Assembly: GCA_963762605.1 (NCBI GenBank)
Contig: CAVXLJ010000021.1
Coordinates: 58,462 to 122,461, forward strand
Origin: CAVSRC01 sp963762605
GTDB taxonomy: Bacteria; Pseudomonadota; Alphaproteobacteria; Rhizobiales; Kaistiaceae
Length of the DNA: 64,000 nucleotides
Direction of reading: 5' to 3'
Positions 23,523-32,029 of this stretch are shown in pieces. The notes beneath the pieces were generated by a model. That model had not been told where the DNA came from and did not search any database. It worked only from the letters and a program-made list of their open reading frames with translations. The position numbers and the translations under genes are program-made. Positions within the stretch are counted from its first letter, which is position 1; every line of letters begins with the position of its first letter.

Positions 23523-24608
23523 TCAGGAAAAATCGTCCAGCCGGTCGAAGGCTGCTGACTTGATCAGCGCGATGACCGGCTGGCCGACGGCGATGTCGAG
23601 CGCTCGTGCCGCATCGCGCGTGATGCGCGCCACCAGCATCTGACCGCCGGCATCGAGCTGCACCTCGATCGCGGCGCCGGGACCGATGGCAATGTCGGTC
23701 ACCGTTGCGGCGAGCCGGTTGCGGATCGACAAGAGGCCGGGCTCGCCGACCGCGATCGCCACCTCGCGGGCGCGCACGCGCAGCCGCACCGTGCTGCCCG
23801 GCGGCCGGTCGATCGCCGGGATCCACATGCGCCCGGCCGGATGATCGAGCACCGTCGTGCCGCTCTGACGATCGTGGGCGATGACCCCCGCCGTCAGCAC
23901 CATGCTCGCCTCGAAGCGCCCGGTATGGGGGCGGAGATCCAGCCGGCCGAACACCTCGTTCACCGTGCCCACGGCAATCACCTTGCCTTCGGCGAGCAGC
24001 ACCAGCGTGTCGGCCAGCCGCGTCACCTCGTCGACGCTGTGGCTGACATAGACGATGGGCAACTTCATCTCGTCGCGCAGCCGTTCGATATAAGGCAGGA
24101 TTTCCTCCTTGCGCGCCGGGTCGAGCGAAGCCAGCGGTTCGTCCATGATGAGCAGGCGCGGGCTGCGCAGCAAAGCGCGACCGATGGCGACGCGCTGCTT
24201 CTCGCCGCCGGAGAGCCCTGCCGGGCGCCGCTTCAACAGACTGCCGATGCCGAGCAGTTCGACGATCTGGTCGAGCGATCCCCAACGCTGGCGGCGCGGT
24301 GTGCGCCGGCGGCCGTACATCAGATTGCCGCGCACCGAGTAATGCGGAAACAGCCGGTCTTCCTGGAACACATAGCCGATGCCGCGCTTGCGCACCGGCA
24401 CGTTGATGCCGGCTCCGGAATCAAACAGCACATGATCGTCGAGGCGGATCGACCCCCGGTCGGGCCGCACCAGACCGGCGATGGCGTTGATGAGCGTCGA
24501 CTTGCCGGCGCCGGAACGGCCGAAGAGGGCGGTGACGCCGCCGCCGCTTTCGAATCGTGCGCCGAGCGTGAACGTGCCCAGCGCCTTGTCGATGTCGACT
24601 TCGAGCAT
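23523..24608 (-). CDS. modC: Molybdate ABC transporter ATP-binding subunit
   Basis: The protein has 361 residues. ABC motifs are Walker A FGRSGAGKSTLINAIAG, signature LSGGEKQRVAIGRALL, Walker B LLIMDEPLASLD. The ModC-typical C-terminal extension follows with MOP/TOBE-like repeats (GRFEASMVLTAGVIAHD..., ATVTDIAIGPGAAIEVQLDA). It energises uptake of molybdate for molybdoenzymes. ATG 24608 is taken; a longer frame to 24692 encodes an unlikely Arg/Ser leader. It lies 4 bases after modB, both on the minus strand, and closes the operon. Confidence 0.92.
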   Translation of the reverse strand: MLEVDIDKALGTFTLGARFESGGGVTALFGRSGAGKSTLINAIAGLVRPDRGSIRLDDHVLFDSGAGINVPVRKRGIGYVFQEDRLFPHYSVRGNLMYGRRRTPRRQRWGSLDQIVELLGIGSLLKRRPAGLSGGEKQRVAIGRALLRSPRLLIMDEPLASLDPARKEEILPYIERLRDEMKLPIVYVSHSVDEVTRLADTLVLLAEGKVIAVGTVNEVFGRLDLRPHTGRFEASMVLTAGVIAHDRQSGTTVLDHPAGRMWIPAIDRPPGSTVRLRVRAREVAIAVGEPGLLSIRNRLAATVTDIAIGPGAAIEVQLDAGGQMLVARITRDAARALDIAVGQPVIALIKSAAFDRLDDFS

Positions 24609-24612
24609 CGGT

Positions 24613-25308
24613 CTACCCCGCCGTCCGGCGGGCGACGCGGCGCGCCAGCGTCTCGGAGAGGAGCAGCGCGGCGAAGGCGACGGCGACGGCAATCAGCGTC
24701 AGGCGCAATGCCGGCAGTTCGCCGCCCGGCACCTGGGCATTGGTGTAGATGGCCAGCGGCACGGTCTGGGTGATGCCCGGGATGTTGCCGACGAAGGTGA
24801 TGGTGGCGCCGAACTCGCCGAGCGCGCGGGCGAAGGAGAGCACCACGCCGGCCAGGATGCCGGGGAGCGCCAGCGGCAGGGTGACCGTCGCGAGAATGCC
24901 GATGCGGCGGGCGCCCAGCGTTGCCGCGGCGGCGCCAAGGCGCGGGTCGATCGCCTCGATCGACAGGCGGATGGCGCGCACCATCAGCGGAAAGCCCATG
25001 ATCGCTGCCGCCAGCGCGGCGCCGGTCCAGTTGAACGCGAAGACGATGCCGAAAGTCTTCTGAAGAAAGGCGCCGATCGGCCCCTTGGTGCCGAAGGCGA
25101 TGAGCAGCAGATAGCCGGTGACCACCGGCGGCATGACCAGCGGCAGATGGACGATGCCGTCGATGAGCGCGCGCCCGACGAAACGGCCGCGGGCGAGCAG
25201 CCAGGCGACCGCGATACCGAAGGGCAGGCTGGCCAGCGCCGCCACCGCCGCCACGCGCAGGCTCAGTTCAATGGCGGACCATTCTTGCGGGGTCAGTGGG
25301 GCGAGCAT
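24613..25308 (-). CDS. modB: Molybdate ABC transporter permease
   Basis: The protein has 231 residues and about five membrane segments. The permease signature lies in LGARRIGILATVTLPLALPG (EAA-loop equivalent). Text matches ModB: MLAPLTPQEWSAIELSLRVA, PLVMPPVVTGYLLLIAFG and ALGEFGATITFVGNIPGITQ. It forms the channel between ModA and ModC. It starts 12 bases after the modA stop and ends 4 bases before modC, consistent with one transcript. Confidence 0.92.
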   Translation of the reverse strand: MLAPLTPQEWSAIELSLRVAAVAALASLPFGIAVAWLLARGRFVGRALIDGIVHLPLVMPPVVTGYLLLIAFGTKGPIGAFLQKTFGIVFAFNWTGAALAAAIMGFPLMVRAIRLSIEAIDPRLGAAAATLGARRIGILATVTLPLALPGILAGVVLSFARALGEFGATITFVGNIPGITQTVPLAIYTNAQVPGGELPALRLTLIAVAVAFAALLLSETLARRVARRTAG

Positions 25309-25320
25309 GAGGTCCTTGTT

Positions 25321-26103
25321 TCAGGAGCCCGGCATGACGACGGTGAAGCCTTGCTTGCGATAGGCCGGGAAGGCCGCTTCCGACCGCAGAAAATCGAAAA
25401 AGGCTCTGGCGTCCGGGTTGGTCGAGCTGGTGGTCATGGCGACCGGATAGAGGATCGGCTTGTGGCTGTCGGCGGGAAAGGTGCCGATCACCTTCACCGC
25501 CGGTTCGGCGGCGGCATCGGTCGCATAGACGATGCCGGCCGGCGCCTCGCCGCGCGCGACGAAGGCAAGCGCCAGACGCACATTCTCCGACTGCACGACT
25601 TTGCCGGCGACGCTGTTCCACACGCCGAGGCTTTCCAGCGCCGCCTTGCCGTAACGGCCGGCCGGCACCGCGGCGACATTGGCCATGGCGAGGCGGCCGT
25701 CGGGGCCGAGCAGGCCGGCGAGGTCCATGCCCGGCGCGATCTTGATGGTCGCCGTCGAACTCTTGGGGACGACCAGGACGATCTCGTTGCCGAGCAGAGT
25801 GTGTCGCGTCTCCGGCCGGATCAGCTTATGGCTGGCGGCGTAGTCCATCCAGGCCATGTCCGCGGAGAAGAAGATATCGGCCGGTGCGCCCTGTTCGATC
25901 TGTCGGGCAAGCGTGGCGGTGCCGGCATAGCTGATGGCGACCGACTTGCCAGTCTTGGCGGTGTAGGCCGCGGCGACATCGTCGAGGGCGTTCTTCAGAC
26001 TGGCGGCGGCGAAAACGATCGGATCGGCGGCGAAAGCGGGCTGGGCAGCGGCGAAAAAAGCCGGCGCGGCGATGGCGGCTGCAAGCAGCAGGCGGCGGGT
26101 CAT
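25321..26103 (-). CDS. modA: Molybdate-binding periplasmic protein
   Basis: The protein has 260 residues with a signal peptide (LLLAAAIAAPAFFAAAQPAFA). Ligand-binding text matches ModA: IVFAAASLKNALDDVAAAY, SYAGTATLARQIEQGAPADI, MAWMDYAASHKLIRPETRHT and GRYGKAALESLGVW. It delivers molybdate or tungstate to ModB. ATG 26103 is chosen; a longer frame to 26148 would place the start upstream of the inverted repeat at 26112-26135, which is a probable operator. The gene is 60 bases downstream of the modE-like gene. Confidence 0.92.
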   Translation of the reverse strand: MTRRLLLAAAIAAPAFFAAAQPAFAADPIVFAAASLKNALDDVAAAYTAKTGKSVAISYAGTATLARQIEQGAPADIFFSADMAWMDYAASHKLIRPETRHTLLGNEIVLVVPKSSTATIKIAPGMDLAGLLGPDGRLAMANVAAVPAGRYGKAALESLGVWNSVAGKVVQSENVRLALAFVARGEAPAGIVYATDAAAEPAVKVIGTFPADSHKPILYPVAMTTSSTNPDARAFFDFLRSEAAFPAYRKQGFTVVMPGS

Positions 26104-26111
26104 GACGATCT

Positions 26112-26135
26112 CGATATGTTCAGTCAGACATATCG
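26112..26135. promoter_or_regulatory. Candidate ModE-type operator
   Basis: CGATATGT at 26112-26119 and its exact reverse complement ACATATCG at 26128-26135 are separated by 8 bases. The site lies in the 60-base gap between the modE-like gene and modA, 8 to 32 bases upstream of the modA start codon. ModE sites in E. coli and Rhodobacter are described as inverted AT-rich CG-N-TATAT repeats, which this resembles. Confidence 0.6.
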
Positions 26136-26163
26136 TATATGTCACCACGAAGAGACGGACGAA

Positions 26164-26595
26164 TCAATCATCCCTGCGGCGGCGACCGCGCTTGCCGACC
26201 AATGGTTGGTTGGTGGGCGTCGGTTCGTCGCCATCCGGTTTCAGATAGCGGCGCAGGTCGGCGACGCCGGTGGCGATCGCCTTGGCGGCATCGACCTCCA
26301 TCTCGCGGTAGCGCGCCAGCACGCGACGGCCGAGCGGCGTCAGGCGGGTGCTGCCGCCGCCGCCGGTGCCGCCCTTGACCGTCTCGACCAGCGGCGCGGC
26401 GAAGGCGGCGTTCATTTCCCGCGCCAGCACCCAGCAGCGCTTGTAGCTCATGGCGCAGCGTCCGGCCGCGGCGGTCAGAGATCCGGTCTCGTCGATTGCC
26501 GCGAGCAGGTCAGCCTTGCCCGGGCCGATCGCGACGCCGGGTTTCAGGACAATGCGGAAACGCAGACCTTCGGTGAGGTTGGCGAATTGCGGCAA
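26164..26595 (-). CDS. modE: ModE-like winged-helix regulator (short form)
   Basis: The protein has 143 residues. The N-terminal winged-helix of the ModE/LysR type is visible: RIVLKPGVAIGPGKADLLAA, IDETGSLTAAAGRCAMSYKR, CWVLAREMNAAF and GGGSTRLTPLGRRVLARYRE. The C-terminal molybdate-binding MOP domains of full ModE are absent, so this is the DNA-binding module alone. The first in-frame codon is a TTG at 26628, but TTG 26595 has AGGAG 7 bases upstream and is chosen. It lies upstream of modABC on the same strand with the probable operator between them. Confidence 0.82.
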   Translation of the reverse strand: MPQFANLTEGLRFRIVLKPGVAIGPGKADLLAAIDETGSLTAAAGRCAMSYKRCWVLAREMNAAFAAPLVETVKGGTGGGGSTRLTPLGRRVLARYREMEVDAAKAIATGVADLRRYLKPDGDEPTPTNQPLVGKRGRRRRDD

Positions 26596-26766
26596 GTGCG
26601 GACTCCTGAAGTGACAATATATGCGCAATCCTGAATGGAATCAAAGTTGTGTCGAGGCGCGCCTGCACGGACGCCTTGTCGTACCACCGGATGGCCGGCA
26701 GCCCGCGCTTGGCGCCATCTCATTGTTATCTGGGGCCATATTGGCGCCGGGTGTAACATCCAGCCG

Positions 26767-27438
26767 ATGACCGCCGATTCCACACCAGCCGCCACCGGCG
26801 ACGGGCCAAGTGGGACGCCGCCTGCCGGTGGTGCGTCGGATGCGGCGCAGCCTGCTGGCCGGCGAAGCGTGGACTTCTGGCTGAAATGGGGCGCCATCGG
26901 CGTCGTGGCGGTGACCGTGGCGGGTCTGCTTGGCGCCTATTTCCTGCCACGCGAGCCGGAAGTCACCCGGTCGATCGACATCGCCGCCCCGCGCGCGACG
27001 GTCTTTCCGCTGGTCGCCGATCTGCGCCATTTACCGGACTGGCTGCCCGTGCTTGCCGCCGATCCGCAGGTGGCGGTCACCTTCACGGGCCCGCTCGACG
27101 GCGTCGGACAGACGCTGACCTGGCAAAGCAAGCTGTCCACCGTCGGCTCGGGCGCACAGACGATCACGGCGATCACGCCGGACAGCGCCGTCGAGATGCG
27201 CGTCACGCGTTCCGGCCAGCCGTCTACGGTGGCGTGGTTTCGTCTGACGGAGAAGAGTGCGCGTGAGACGACGGTCGTGTGGGGCTACCGCGCGGACGTC
27301 GGCTTCAACCCGGTCAGCCGCTATCGCGCCCTGGCGCTCGACGGGATCGTCGGACCGGACTACGAACGCGGCCTCAAGCGCCTCAAGACCTATGCCGAGG
27401 CGCCACCGAAGAGCGGCGCGCAGCCGCCGACGAACTAG
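26767..27438 (+). CDS. Membrane-anchored SRPBCC (polyketide cyclase-like) protein
   Basis: The protein has 223 residues. Residues about 1-35 are Pro/Gly/Ala-rich, followed by one transmembrane segment (WGAIGVVAVTVAGLLGAYFL). The SRPBCC fold follows: SIDIAAPRATVFPLVADLRH then LPDWLPVLAADPQV, and QTITAITPDSAVEMRVT. The C-terminus faces the periplasm or cytoplasm depending on topology. Family members bind hydrophobic ligands. ATG 26767 is chosen; the upstream frame to 26635 has no support. It shares its stop TAG with a convergent small membrane gene (CTAG at 27435-27438). Confidence 0.75.
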   Translation: MTADSTPAATGDGPSGTPPAGGASDAAQPAGRRSVDFWLKWGAIGVVAVTVAGLLGAYFLPREPEVTRSIDIAAPRATVFPLVADLRHLPDWLPVLAADPQVAVTFTGPLDGVGQTLTWQSKLSTVGSGAQTITAITPDSAVEMRVTRSGQPSTVAWFRLTEKSARETTVVWGYRADVGFNPVSRYRALALDGIVGPDYERGLKRLKTYAEAPPKSGAQPPTN

Positions 27439-27611
27439 CCGATGCCCGGGAACGACGGCCAAGCGAGCATGGGGTGGTTGAAGAGCTGGGTGCCGCCGTT
27501 GAACGCGATCAAAGCGAGCATGAAGGCGGCATAGACGGCGATCCACAAAACGAACCCGCCGGTGCCGGCGTCGTGGGATATGTGGGCTTGGTTGCGAGCG
27601 ATGCTGCGCAT
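27435..27611 (-). CDS. 58-residue single-helix membrane protein
   Basis: The product runs from the ATG at 27609-27611 to a TAG whose complement is CTA at 27435-27437. It begins MRSIARNQAHISHDAGTGG, then one hydrophobic helix (FVLWIAVYAAFMLALIAF), then a short tail with NHPMLAWPSFPGIG. GGGAGGGAGACTC precedes the start. The stop overlaps the stop of the convergent SRPBCC gene by three bases (CTAG). No family is recognised. It could be a small regulatory subunit of a membrane protein; it shows no coding shadow in the opposite frame that would explain it. Confidence 0.6.
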   Translation of the reverse strand: MRSIARNQAHISHDAGTGGFVLWIAVYAAFMLALIAFNGGTQLFNHPMLAWPSFPGIG

Positions 27612-27740
27612 GAGTCTCCCTCCCTGTCGGGGAGCTTCAAGAATCGGCGGCGATGACGGCGCTCGTCGGACCGGAATGGGGCGATTGCGGACAGTTGTGC
27701 GGGCCGAATTGTGGCGACCGGGGCGGTCGGCCCGCCGCGA

Positions 27741-28364
27741 CTACGATTCGGGCCGCCAGTCCATGCCGACATGGCCGGGCTCGGCGGCGACGCGCTTGAG
27801 CCAAGCACGGATCGCTGGAAAAGCCGACAGGTCGAAGCCGCCTTCGTCGGCGACGTGCGTATAGGCATAAAGCGCGATGTCGGCGACCGAACAGGCTTTG
27901 CCGACGAACCAGTCGCTGGTCTTCAGCGCCTGTTCCATGACCGACAGCACGCGGTTGCCGCGCTTGTTCCAGTCGGCAAGCTGCTCGGGCGTCGCCTTGC
28001 CGATGCGGTCGGGATAGACCGTCATCCATGAGCGGGCGACGGCGATCACCGGCTCATGCTCGTACTGCTCGAAGAACAGCCACTGGTGGACCAGCGCCCG
28101 CTCATAGCGGTCATCGGGAAGAAAGCGCGTGCCCTCGGCGAGGTAGAGCAGCATGGCATCCGATTCCGACAGCCTGCGTCCATCGGGCAGCACCAGCAGC
28201 GGCACGCGGCCATTGGGATTGAGCGCCAGGAATTCCGGCGTGCGCGTTGCGCCCTGCGATGGGTCGGTCTCGACGATGCGGAAGGGCAGGCCGAGCAAGT
28301 GCATGAGCAGGCGCGGCTTGTAGCAGTTGCCAGAGGACTGCATCGAATAGAGCGTGTAGGTCAT
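27741..28364 (-). CDS. Glutathione S-transferase family protein
   Basis: The protein has 207 residues. The N-terminal thioredoxin-like domain reads MTYTLYSMQSSGNCYKPRLL then LNPNGRVPLLVLPDGRRLSESDAMLLYLAEGTRF, the latter with the conserved GSH-binding cis-Pro and SESDA block. The all-helical C-domain follows with WLFFEQYEHEPVIAVARSWM and KACSVADIALYAYTHVADEG. The family conjugates or isomerises with glutathione. ATG 28364 is chosen; an in-frame extension to 28439 lacks a plausible leader. It is monocistronic, in the opposite direction to the small membrane gene's neighbour. Confidence 0.88.
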   Translation of the reverse strand: MTYTLYSMQSSGNCYKPRLLMHLLGLPFRIVETDPSQGATRTPEFLALNPNGRVPLLVLPDGRRLSESDAMLLYLAEGTRFLPDDRYERALVHQWLFFEQYEHEPVIAVARSWMTVYPDRIGKATPEQLADWNKRGNRVLSVMEQALKTSDWFVGKACSVADIALYAYTHVADEGGFDLSAFPAIRAWLKRVAAEPGHVGMDWRPES

Positions 28365-28521
28365 CCGGTCTCCCCAGTTGCTCACGAAGAATTGGCTGGT
28401 TTCCGGCGCCCGTCCAATTCCATCGCTTGAGGAACTCATCAGGCAATTCGATCAATGGCAGAACGAACGGTGGCCGACGGCGCCGGCGGATCGACTTTGC
28501 GTCGGGCGCCGCCGTTTGCGG

Positions 28522-29547
28522 TCACCGCGATGCGGTGCTGCGGAGAGAGGTCCCTCCGTCCTTGTCCGCCACCGACTGCAGGTCGAGGTAACGCATGCGC
28601 TTGGCTTCGCGGCGGGCGCGGGCGAGCGAGTCGAGGATCAGGCCGCAGGCAAGCGACAGGAAGGCGAGCTGCGCGATGCTGGCCGCCAGCACCGCGGTCG
28701 GTAAACGCGGCACCAGTCCCGTGTCGATGTAGGTGTGGAGCAGCGGCAGGCCGAGGCTGATTGCGACGATGGCCAGCGCCCCGGCGATGGCGCCGAAGAA
28801 GCGCAACGGCTGCAGCTCCTTCATCAGCATCAGGATGGTCATCAGGATGCGGAAGCCGTCGCGATAGGTGTGCAGCTTGCTTGCCGACCCCTCCGGCCGC
28901 TTGCCATAGGGCACCGGGATTTCGCGCGTCGCGATCTTCAGGTCGAGGGCGTGGACGGAGAGTTCCGTCTCGATCTCGAAGCCGGCCGAGGTGACCGGGA
29001 AGGACTTGGCGAAGCGGCGCGACAGGACGCGATAGCCGGACAGGATATCGGTGAAGCCCGGCCCGAAGAGGTTGGTGACGACACGGTTGAAGAAGCGGTT
29101 GCCGGCGCGGTGGCCGCGGCGATAGGCCGCCTCCTCGCCCCCGTCACGGGCGCCGACGATCATGTCGAGGTTCTCGGTAACCAGAGTCTCGATCAGCATG
29201 CCCGCCGCGGTGGCGTCATAGGTGCCGTCGCCATCGGCGATGACGTAGATGTCGGCGTCGATATCGGCGAACATGCGGCGCACGACATTGCCCTTTCCCT
29301 GGTAGGGCTCGCGGCGGACGATGGCGCCCGCCTTGCCGGCTTCGTCGAGCGTGCCGTCGGTCGAATTGTTGTCGTAGACATAGATGCGCGCCTCGGGCAG
29401 CGCCGCCCGGAAATCGCGCACGACAGAGCCGATGGCGACTGCTTCGTTGTGGCAGGGCAGCAGGACGGCGATCGACCGCTTCGCCGTCCAGGAATGGTGC
29501 GGGAAAAGCTCGTCGATCTCGTCGCGGATACGATCAGGCTTCGACAA
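28522..29547 (-). CDS. GT2-family membrane glycosyltransferase (DPM1-like)
   Basis: The protein has 341 residues if TTG 29547 is used, with GGAG 8 bases upstream. The GT2 catalytic part shows IAVLLPCHNEAVAIGSVV, IYVYDNNSTDGTLDEAGKA, the metal-binding YVIADGDGTYDA (DxD) and a GFTDILSGYRVLSRRFAKSF loop. Two C-terminal hydrophobic helices follow. Such enzymes transfer sugars to polyprenol phosphate or to cell-surface lipids. Its start overlaps the end of the upstream GT87 gene by about 14 bases, so the two are translationally coupled and probably act in one glycan pathway. Confidence 0.85.
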   Translation of the reverse strand: MSKPDRIRDEIDELFPHHSWTAKRSIAVLLPCHNEAVAIGSVVRDFRAALPEARIYVYDNNSTDGTLDEAGKAGAIVRREPYQGKGNVVRRMFADIDADIYVIADGDGTYDATAAGMLIETLVTENLDMIVGARDGGEEAAYRRGHRAGNRFFNRVVTNLFGPGFTDILSGYRVLSRRFAKSFPVTSAGFEIETELSVHALDLKIATREIPVPYGKRPEGSASKLHTYRDGFRILMTILMLMKELQPLRFFGAIAGALAIVAISLGLPLLHTYIDTGLVPRLPTAVLAASIAQLAFLSLACGLILDSLARARREAKRMRYLDLQSVADKDGGTSLRSTASR

Positions 29548-30790
29548 GGCGCTGACTCCGGTTAGGTGCCGCCAGGTCGATCGCGGCACGGCGGACGATG
29601 AGCGTGTAGAGCGCCAGCATCGCCATCAGGCCGACCGGCACGCCGGTGGCACCGGCGATCGAGCGGCTGATCAGCGGCGCGATCCACGCGAAGGCGAGGG
29701 CGGTGATCTCGTAGTCGCGGAAGCCGTGGGCCTGACCGTGACGGACGAGGAAGGCGCCGGCGATGGCCAGCACGGCGAGGTCGTAGTCGAGCATGTAGGG
29801 GGTGGCGAGCAGGCTGGCGGTCACCAGCGCCGCCGCCTTCAGGTCGAAGCTCGCACGGCTTCGCCACAGCCAGACGATACTGGCGGCAAGGGCCAGTGCC
29901 AGAACGATTTGTGCGCCATAGGCCATGTCCACCGATCCGCCCCACATGCGCACGGCCGAGAACAGGCTCTGGATCTTCTGCCAGCCGGTCTGTCCCTGTT
30001 CGAGAACGACGGTGCGAGTGAACTCGGCCGATCCGGCGAAGGCGGCCCACACGGCGCGGCCGAAGACGAGATAGGCGCCGGCGACTTCGGCGATCACTGT
30101 CACGGCGGCCGCGGCGAAGGCGCGCCAGCAGAGGCCGGCGATCAGTGCCAGTGGGATGAGTACGCCGAATTGCGGCTTGTAGGCCAAGAGTCCGATCAGG
30201 ATGCCGGCGACGATCGGGCGCCGATCGAGGAGGACGAGCGCTGCGCCGATCAGCGCGGCGGTGAGAAAGCCGTTCTGGCCGTGACCGAGATTGACGAAGA
30301 CGGCAGGGAAGGCGAGCGCGGCGAGGATCGTCTCGCGGTGCGGCAGGATGGAGCGGACGGTCACCAGATAAGCGGCGAGCGTCGTCGCCATGTAGAGGAG
30401 CAGCGCCCAGGCGTAGGGCAGCGCCGCCAGGGCGGCTGCGACGAGCAGGAAAATCGGCGGGTAGTGCCAGCCGTAGAAGGGCACGTCACGCCCGCCGAAG
30501 ACGGCGATCTCGGCGGCATGCTGACTGGCGGGATCGTAGACGTTCGGCGCGGTGCCGGCCCGGACCTGCGTGCCGGCGGCGTAGACATTGGTGAAATCGG
30601 TGCCGATCGGGCTACCGACCCGGTCGATCAGGTCGTTCGACAGCGCGATCCAGACGATGCTTACCAGCACCACGAGGCCGAGCACGAGCAGCGGATAGAC
30701 ACGCCGGCGTTCGGCGGTCAGCCAGTCGCCACTGCGGATATTCTGCCAGATGCGCGCCATGGTCGCCGGCCTCGGGGACGATCGGGCCAT
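29534..30790 (-). CDS. GT87/DUF2029 polytopic glycosyltransferase
   Basis: The protein has 418 residues and about ten hydrophobic segments. A periplasmic loop near the N-terminus has GTDFTNVYAAGTQVRAG, then YDPASQHAAEIAVFGGRDVPFYGWHYPPIFLL, with the acidic residue and W/H motif typical of GT-C enzymes. The family (DUF2029) uses polyprenyl-phosphate sugars in the periplasm, as in mannosyltransferases of mycobacterial lipoglycans. It precedes the GT2 gene and the two overlap, so they may make and use the same lipid-linked sugar. The start is at 30790, and a later Met at about 30757 is possible. Confidence 0.8.
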   Translation of the reverse strand: MARSSPRPATMARIWQNIRSGDWLTAERRRVYPLLVLGLVVLVSIVWIALSNDLIDRVGSPIGTDFTNVYAAGTQVRAGTAPNVYDPASQHAAEIAVFGGRDVPFYGWHYPPIFLLVAAALAALPYAWALLLYMATTLAAYLVTVRSILPHRETILAALAFPAVFVNLGHGQNGFLTAALIGAALVLLDRRPIVAGILIGLLAYKPQFGVLIPLALIAGLCWRAFAAAAVTVIAEVAGAYLVFGRAVWAAFAGSAEFTRTVVLEQGQTGWQKIQSLFSAVRMWGGSVDMAYGAQIVLALALAASIVWLWRSRASFDLKAAALVTASLLATPYMLDYDLAVLAIAGAFLVRHGQAHGFRDYEITALAFAWIAPLISRSIAGATGVPVGLMAMLALYTLIVRRAAIDLAAPNRSQRLVEA

Positions 30791-30924
30791 GCTAGGCGGT
30801 CGTCTTTAATTCTTTGTTAGCCGAGGCGGTGTCCGGCTGCGGCCGCTGCGGCGGTAAGGGTTTCGATACCACGCCCGTGCCATGACGGCTGCAATGCAGG
30901 TCCCCGTTCCCCGAGCCAGCAGAT

Positions 30925-31938
30925 ATGGCAATGCGGCGGCCGAGCGCTTTCACCTCTGAGGACTTCCTGAAGATCGCCGTCATCCTGGCGATCGCGCTGA
31001 TCGACGTGGCGTGGACGATCCTTGCCCCCATCAAGGTCGTTTGGCTGAGCACCCTCCACGTCGTCGCCGTGGTCGCCTTCCTGCTCGCCGTCGCCGAGTT
31101 CTACGGTCGCTGGCGGCCGAACCGGGATTTCGTGGTCATGGTGCGCGAGACGGCGTGGCTGCTCGCCTTCTCTGCCGTGGCGGCGATCCTCAGCAATCTT
31201 GTCATCACGCTCAACCTGCCGCTGGTCGACGACAGCATCGCCGCGATGGACCGGGCGCTGCACCTCGATTGGCCGGCCTATTACGCCTATGTCACGGCGC
31301 GGCCGGTGCTCGGCATGGTCTATGCGCTTCTCTATTTCACGGCGCTGCCCTTCATCGCCTTCGCCATCATCACGCTGCCGCTCGTCGGCCGCGTCGGGCG
31401 GGCAAGCGAACTGGTGCTGGCGGCGATGATCGGGGCACTGATCGCGATCGTCGTATCGGCGCTGTGGCCGACGGCCGGGGCGCTCGCCTATTTCCGGCCC
31501 GACGAGAGCCTGGCCTTGCATCACACCATCGTCGATCTCGGCTACAAGCAGGCGTTCTTCGACCTGCGCTCCGGTGCGCTGACCACGCTCTCGCTCGACG
31601 ATATCCGCGGCCTGATCGCGGTTCCCTCCTATCACGCCACGCTTAACGTCATCATCGTGCTCGCCTTCCGCGGCATCTGGAAGTTCTTCTGGCCGATGCT
31701 CGCCCTCAACCTGGCGATGATGGCAACTGCCCCGGTCGAGGGCGGCCACCACTTCACCGGCGTGATCGCCGGAGCGGTGGTGGCGGTCGTGGCGGTGGGC
31801 CTGGCCGATCGGCTGCACCGATGGCTGGGCGCGATCGACGGCGGCGCGGCGCTGGCTGCGGTCGCTGAGGCGGGGGCGGCGGCGCCCAACGCGCCCGGCC
31901 AGGTGTCCGACCAAACGCCCGCCGGCGCGGCAACGTAG
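30925..31938 (+). CDS. PAP2-superfamily membrane phosphatase or transferase
   Basis: The protein has 337 residues and about seven hydrophobic segments. Conserved phosphatase motifs are visible: VPSYHATLNVIIVLAF, corresponding to the PSxH motif, and TAPVEGGHHFTGVIAGAVV, corresponding to the second His block. The first motif (KxxxxxxRP) is represented only by FRPDESL, so the catalytic site is only partly clear. The Aur1/Ipt-like branch of this family works on inositol-phosphate lipids. It is divergent from the GT87 gene across about 130 bases, so a shared regulatory region and lipid-glycan role are possible. A Pro/Ala-rich C-terminal tail is present. Confidence 0.75.
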   Translation: MAMRRPSAFTSEDFLKIAVILAIALIDVAWTILAPIKVVWLSTLHVVAVVAFLLAVAEFYGRWRPNRDFVVMVRETAWLLAFSAVAAILSNLVITLNLPLVDDSIAAMDRALHLDWPAYYAYVTARPVLGMVYALLYFTALPFIAFAIITLPLVGRVGRASELVLAAMIGALIAIVVSALWPTAGALAYFRPDESLALHHTIVDLGYKQAFFDLRSGALTTLSLDDIRGLIAVPSYHATLNVIIVLAFRGIWKFFWPMLALNLAMMATAPVEGGHHFTGVIAGAVVAVVAVGLADRLHRWLGAIDGGAALAAVAEAGAAAPNAPGQVSDQTPAGAAT

Positions 31939-32029
31939 CTGTCCCGGCCGCCCTGCTTCCGCTTGTGATTCATGGCCGCCGGCACTAGGGTCCGCGCCGT
32001 TTGAAAACCCCTTTTCCGGAGTCCGGATC

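Noticed and set aside
23503..23526. CTGAGGCT/AGCCTCAG hairpin between rlpA and modC
   Set aside because: An 8-bp stem overlapping the modC stop, but without a T-run on either side, so it is not listed as a terminator.
29384..30820. 478-codon plus-strand frame opposite the GT87 gene
   Set aside because: Shadow frame rich in Gly, Asp, Glu and Arg with no domain; the minus strand has clear membrane helices and GT-C text.
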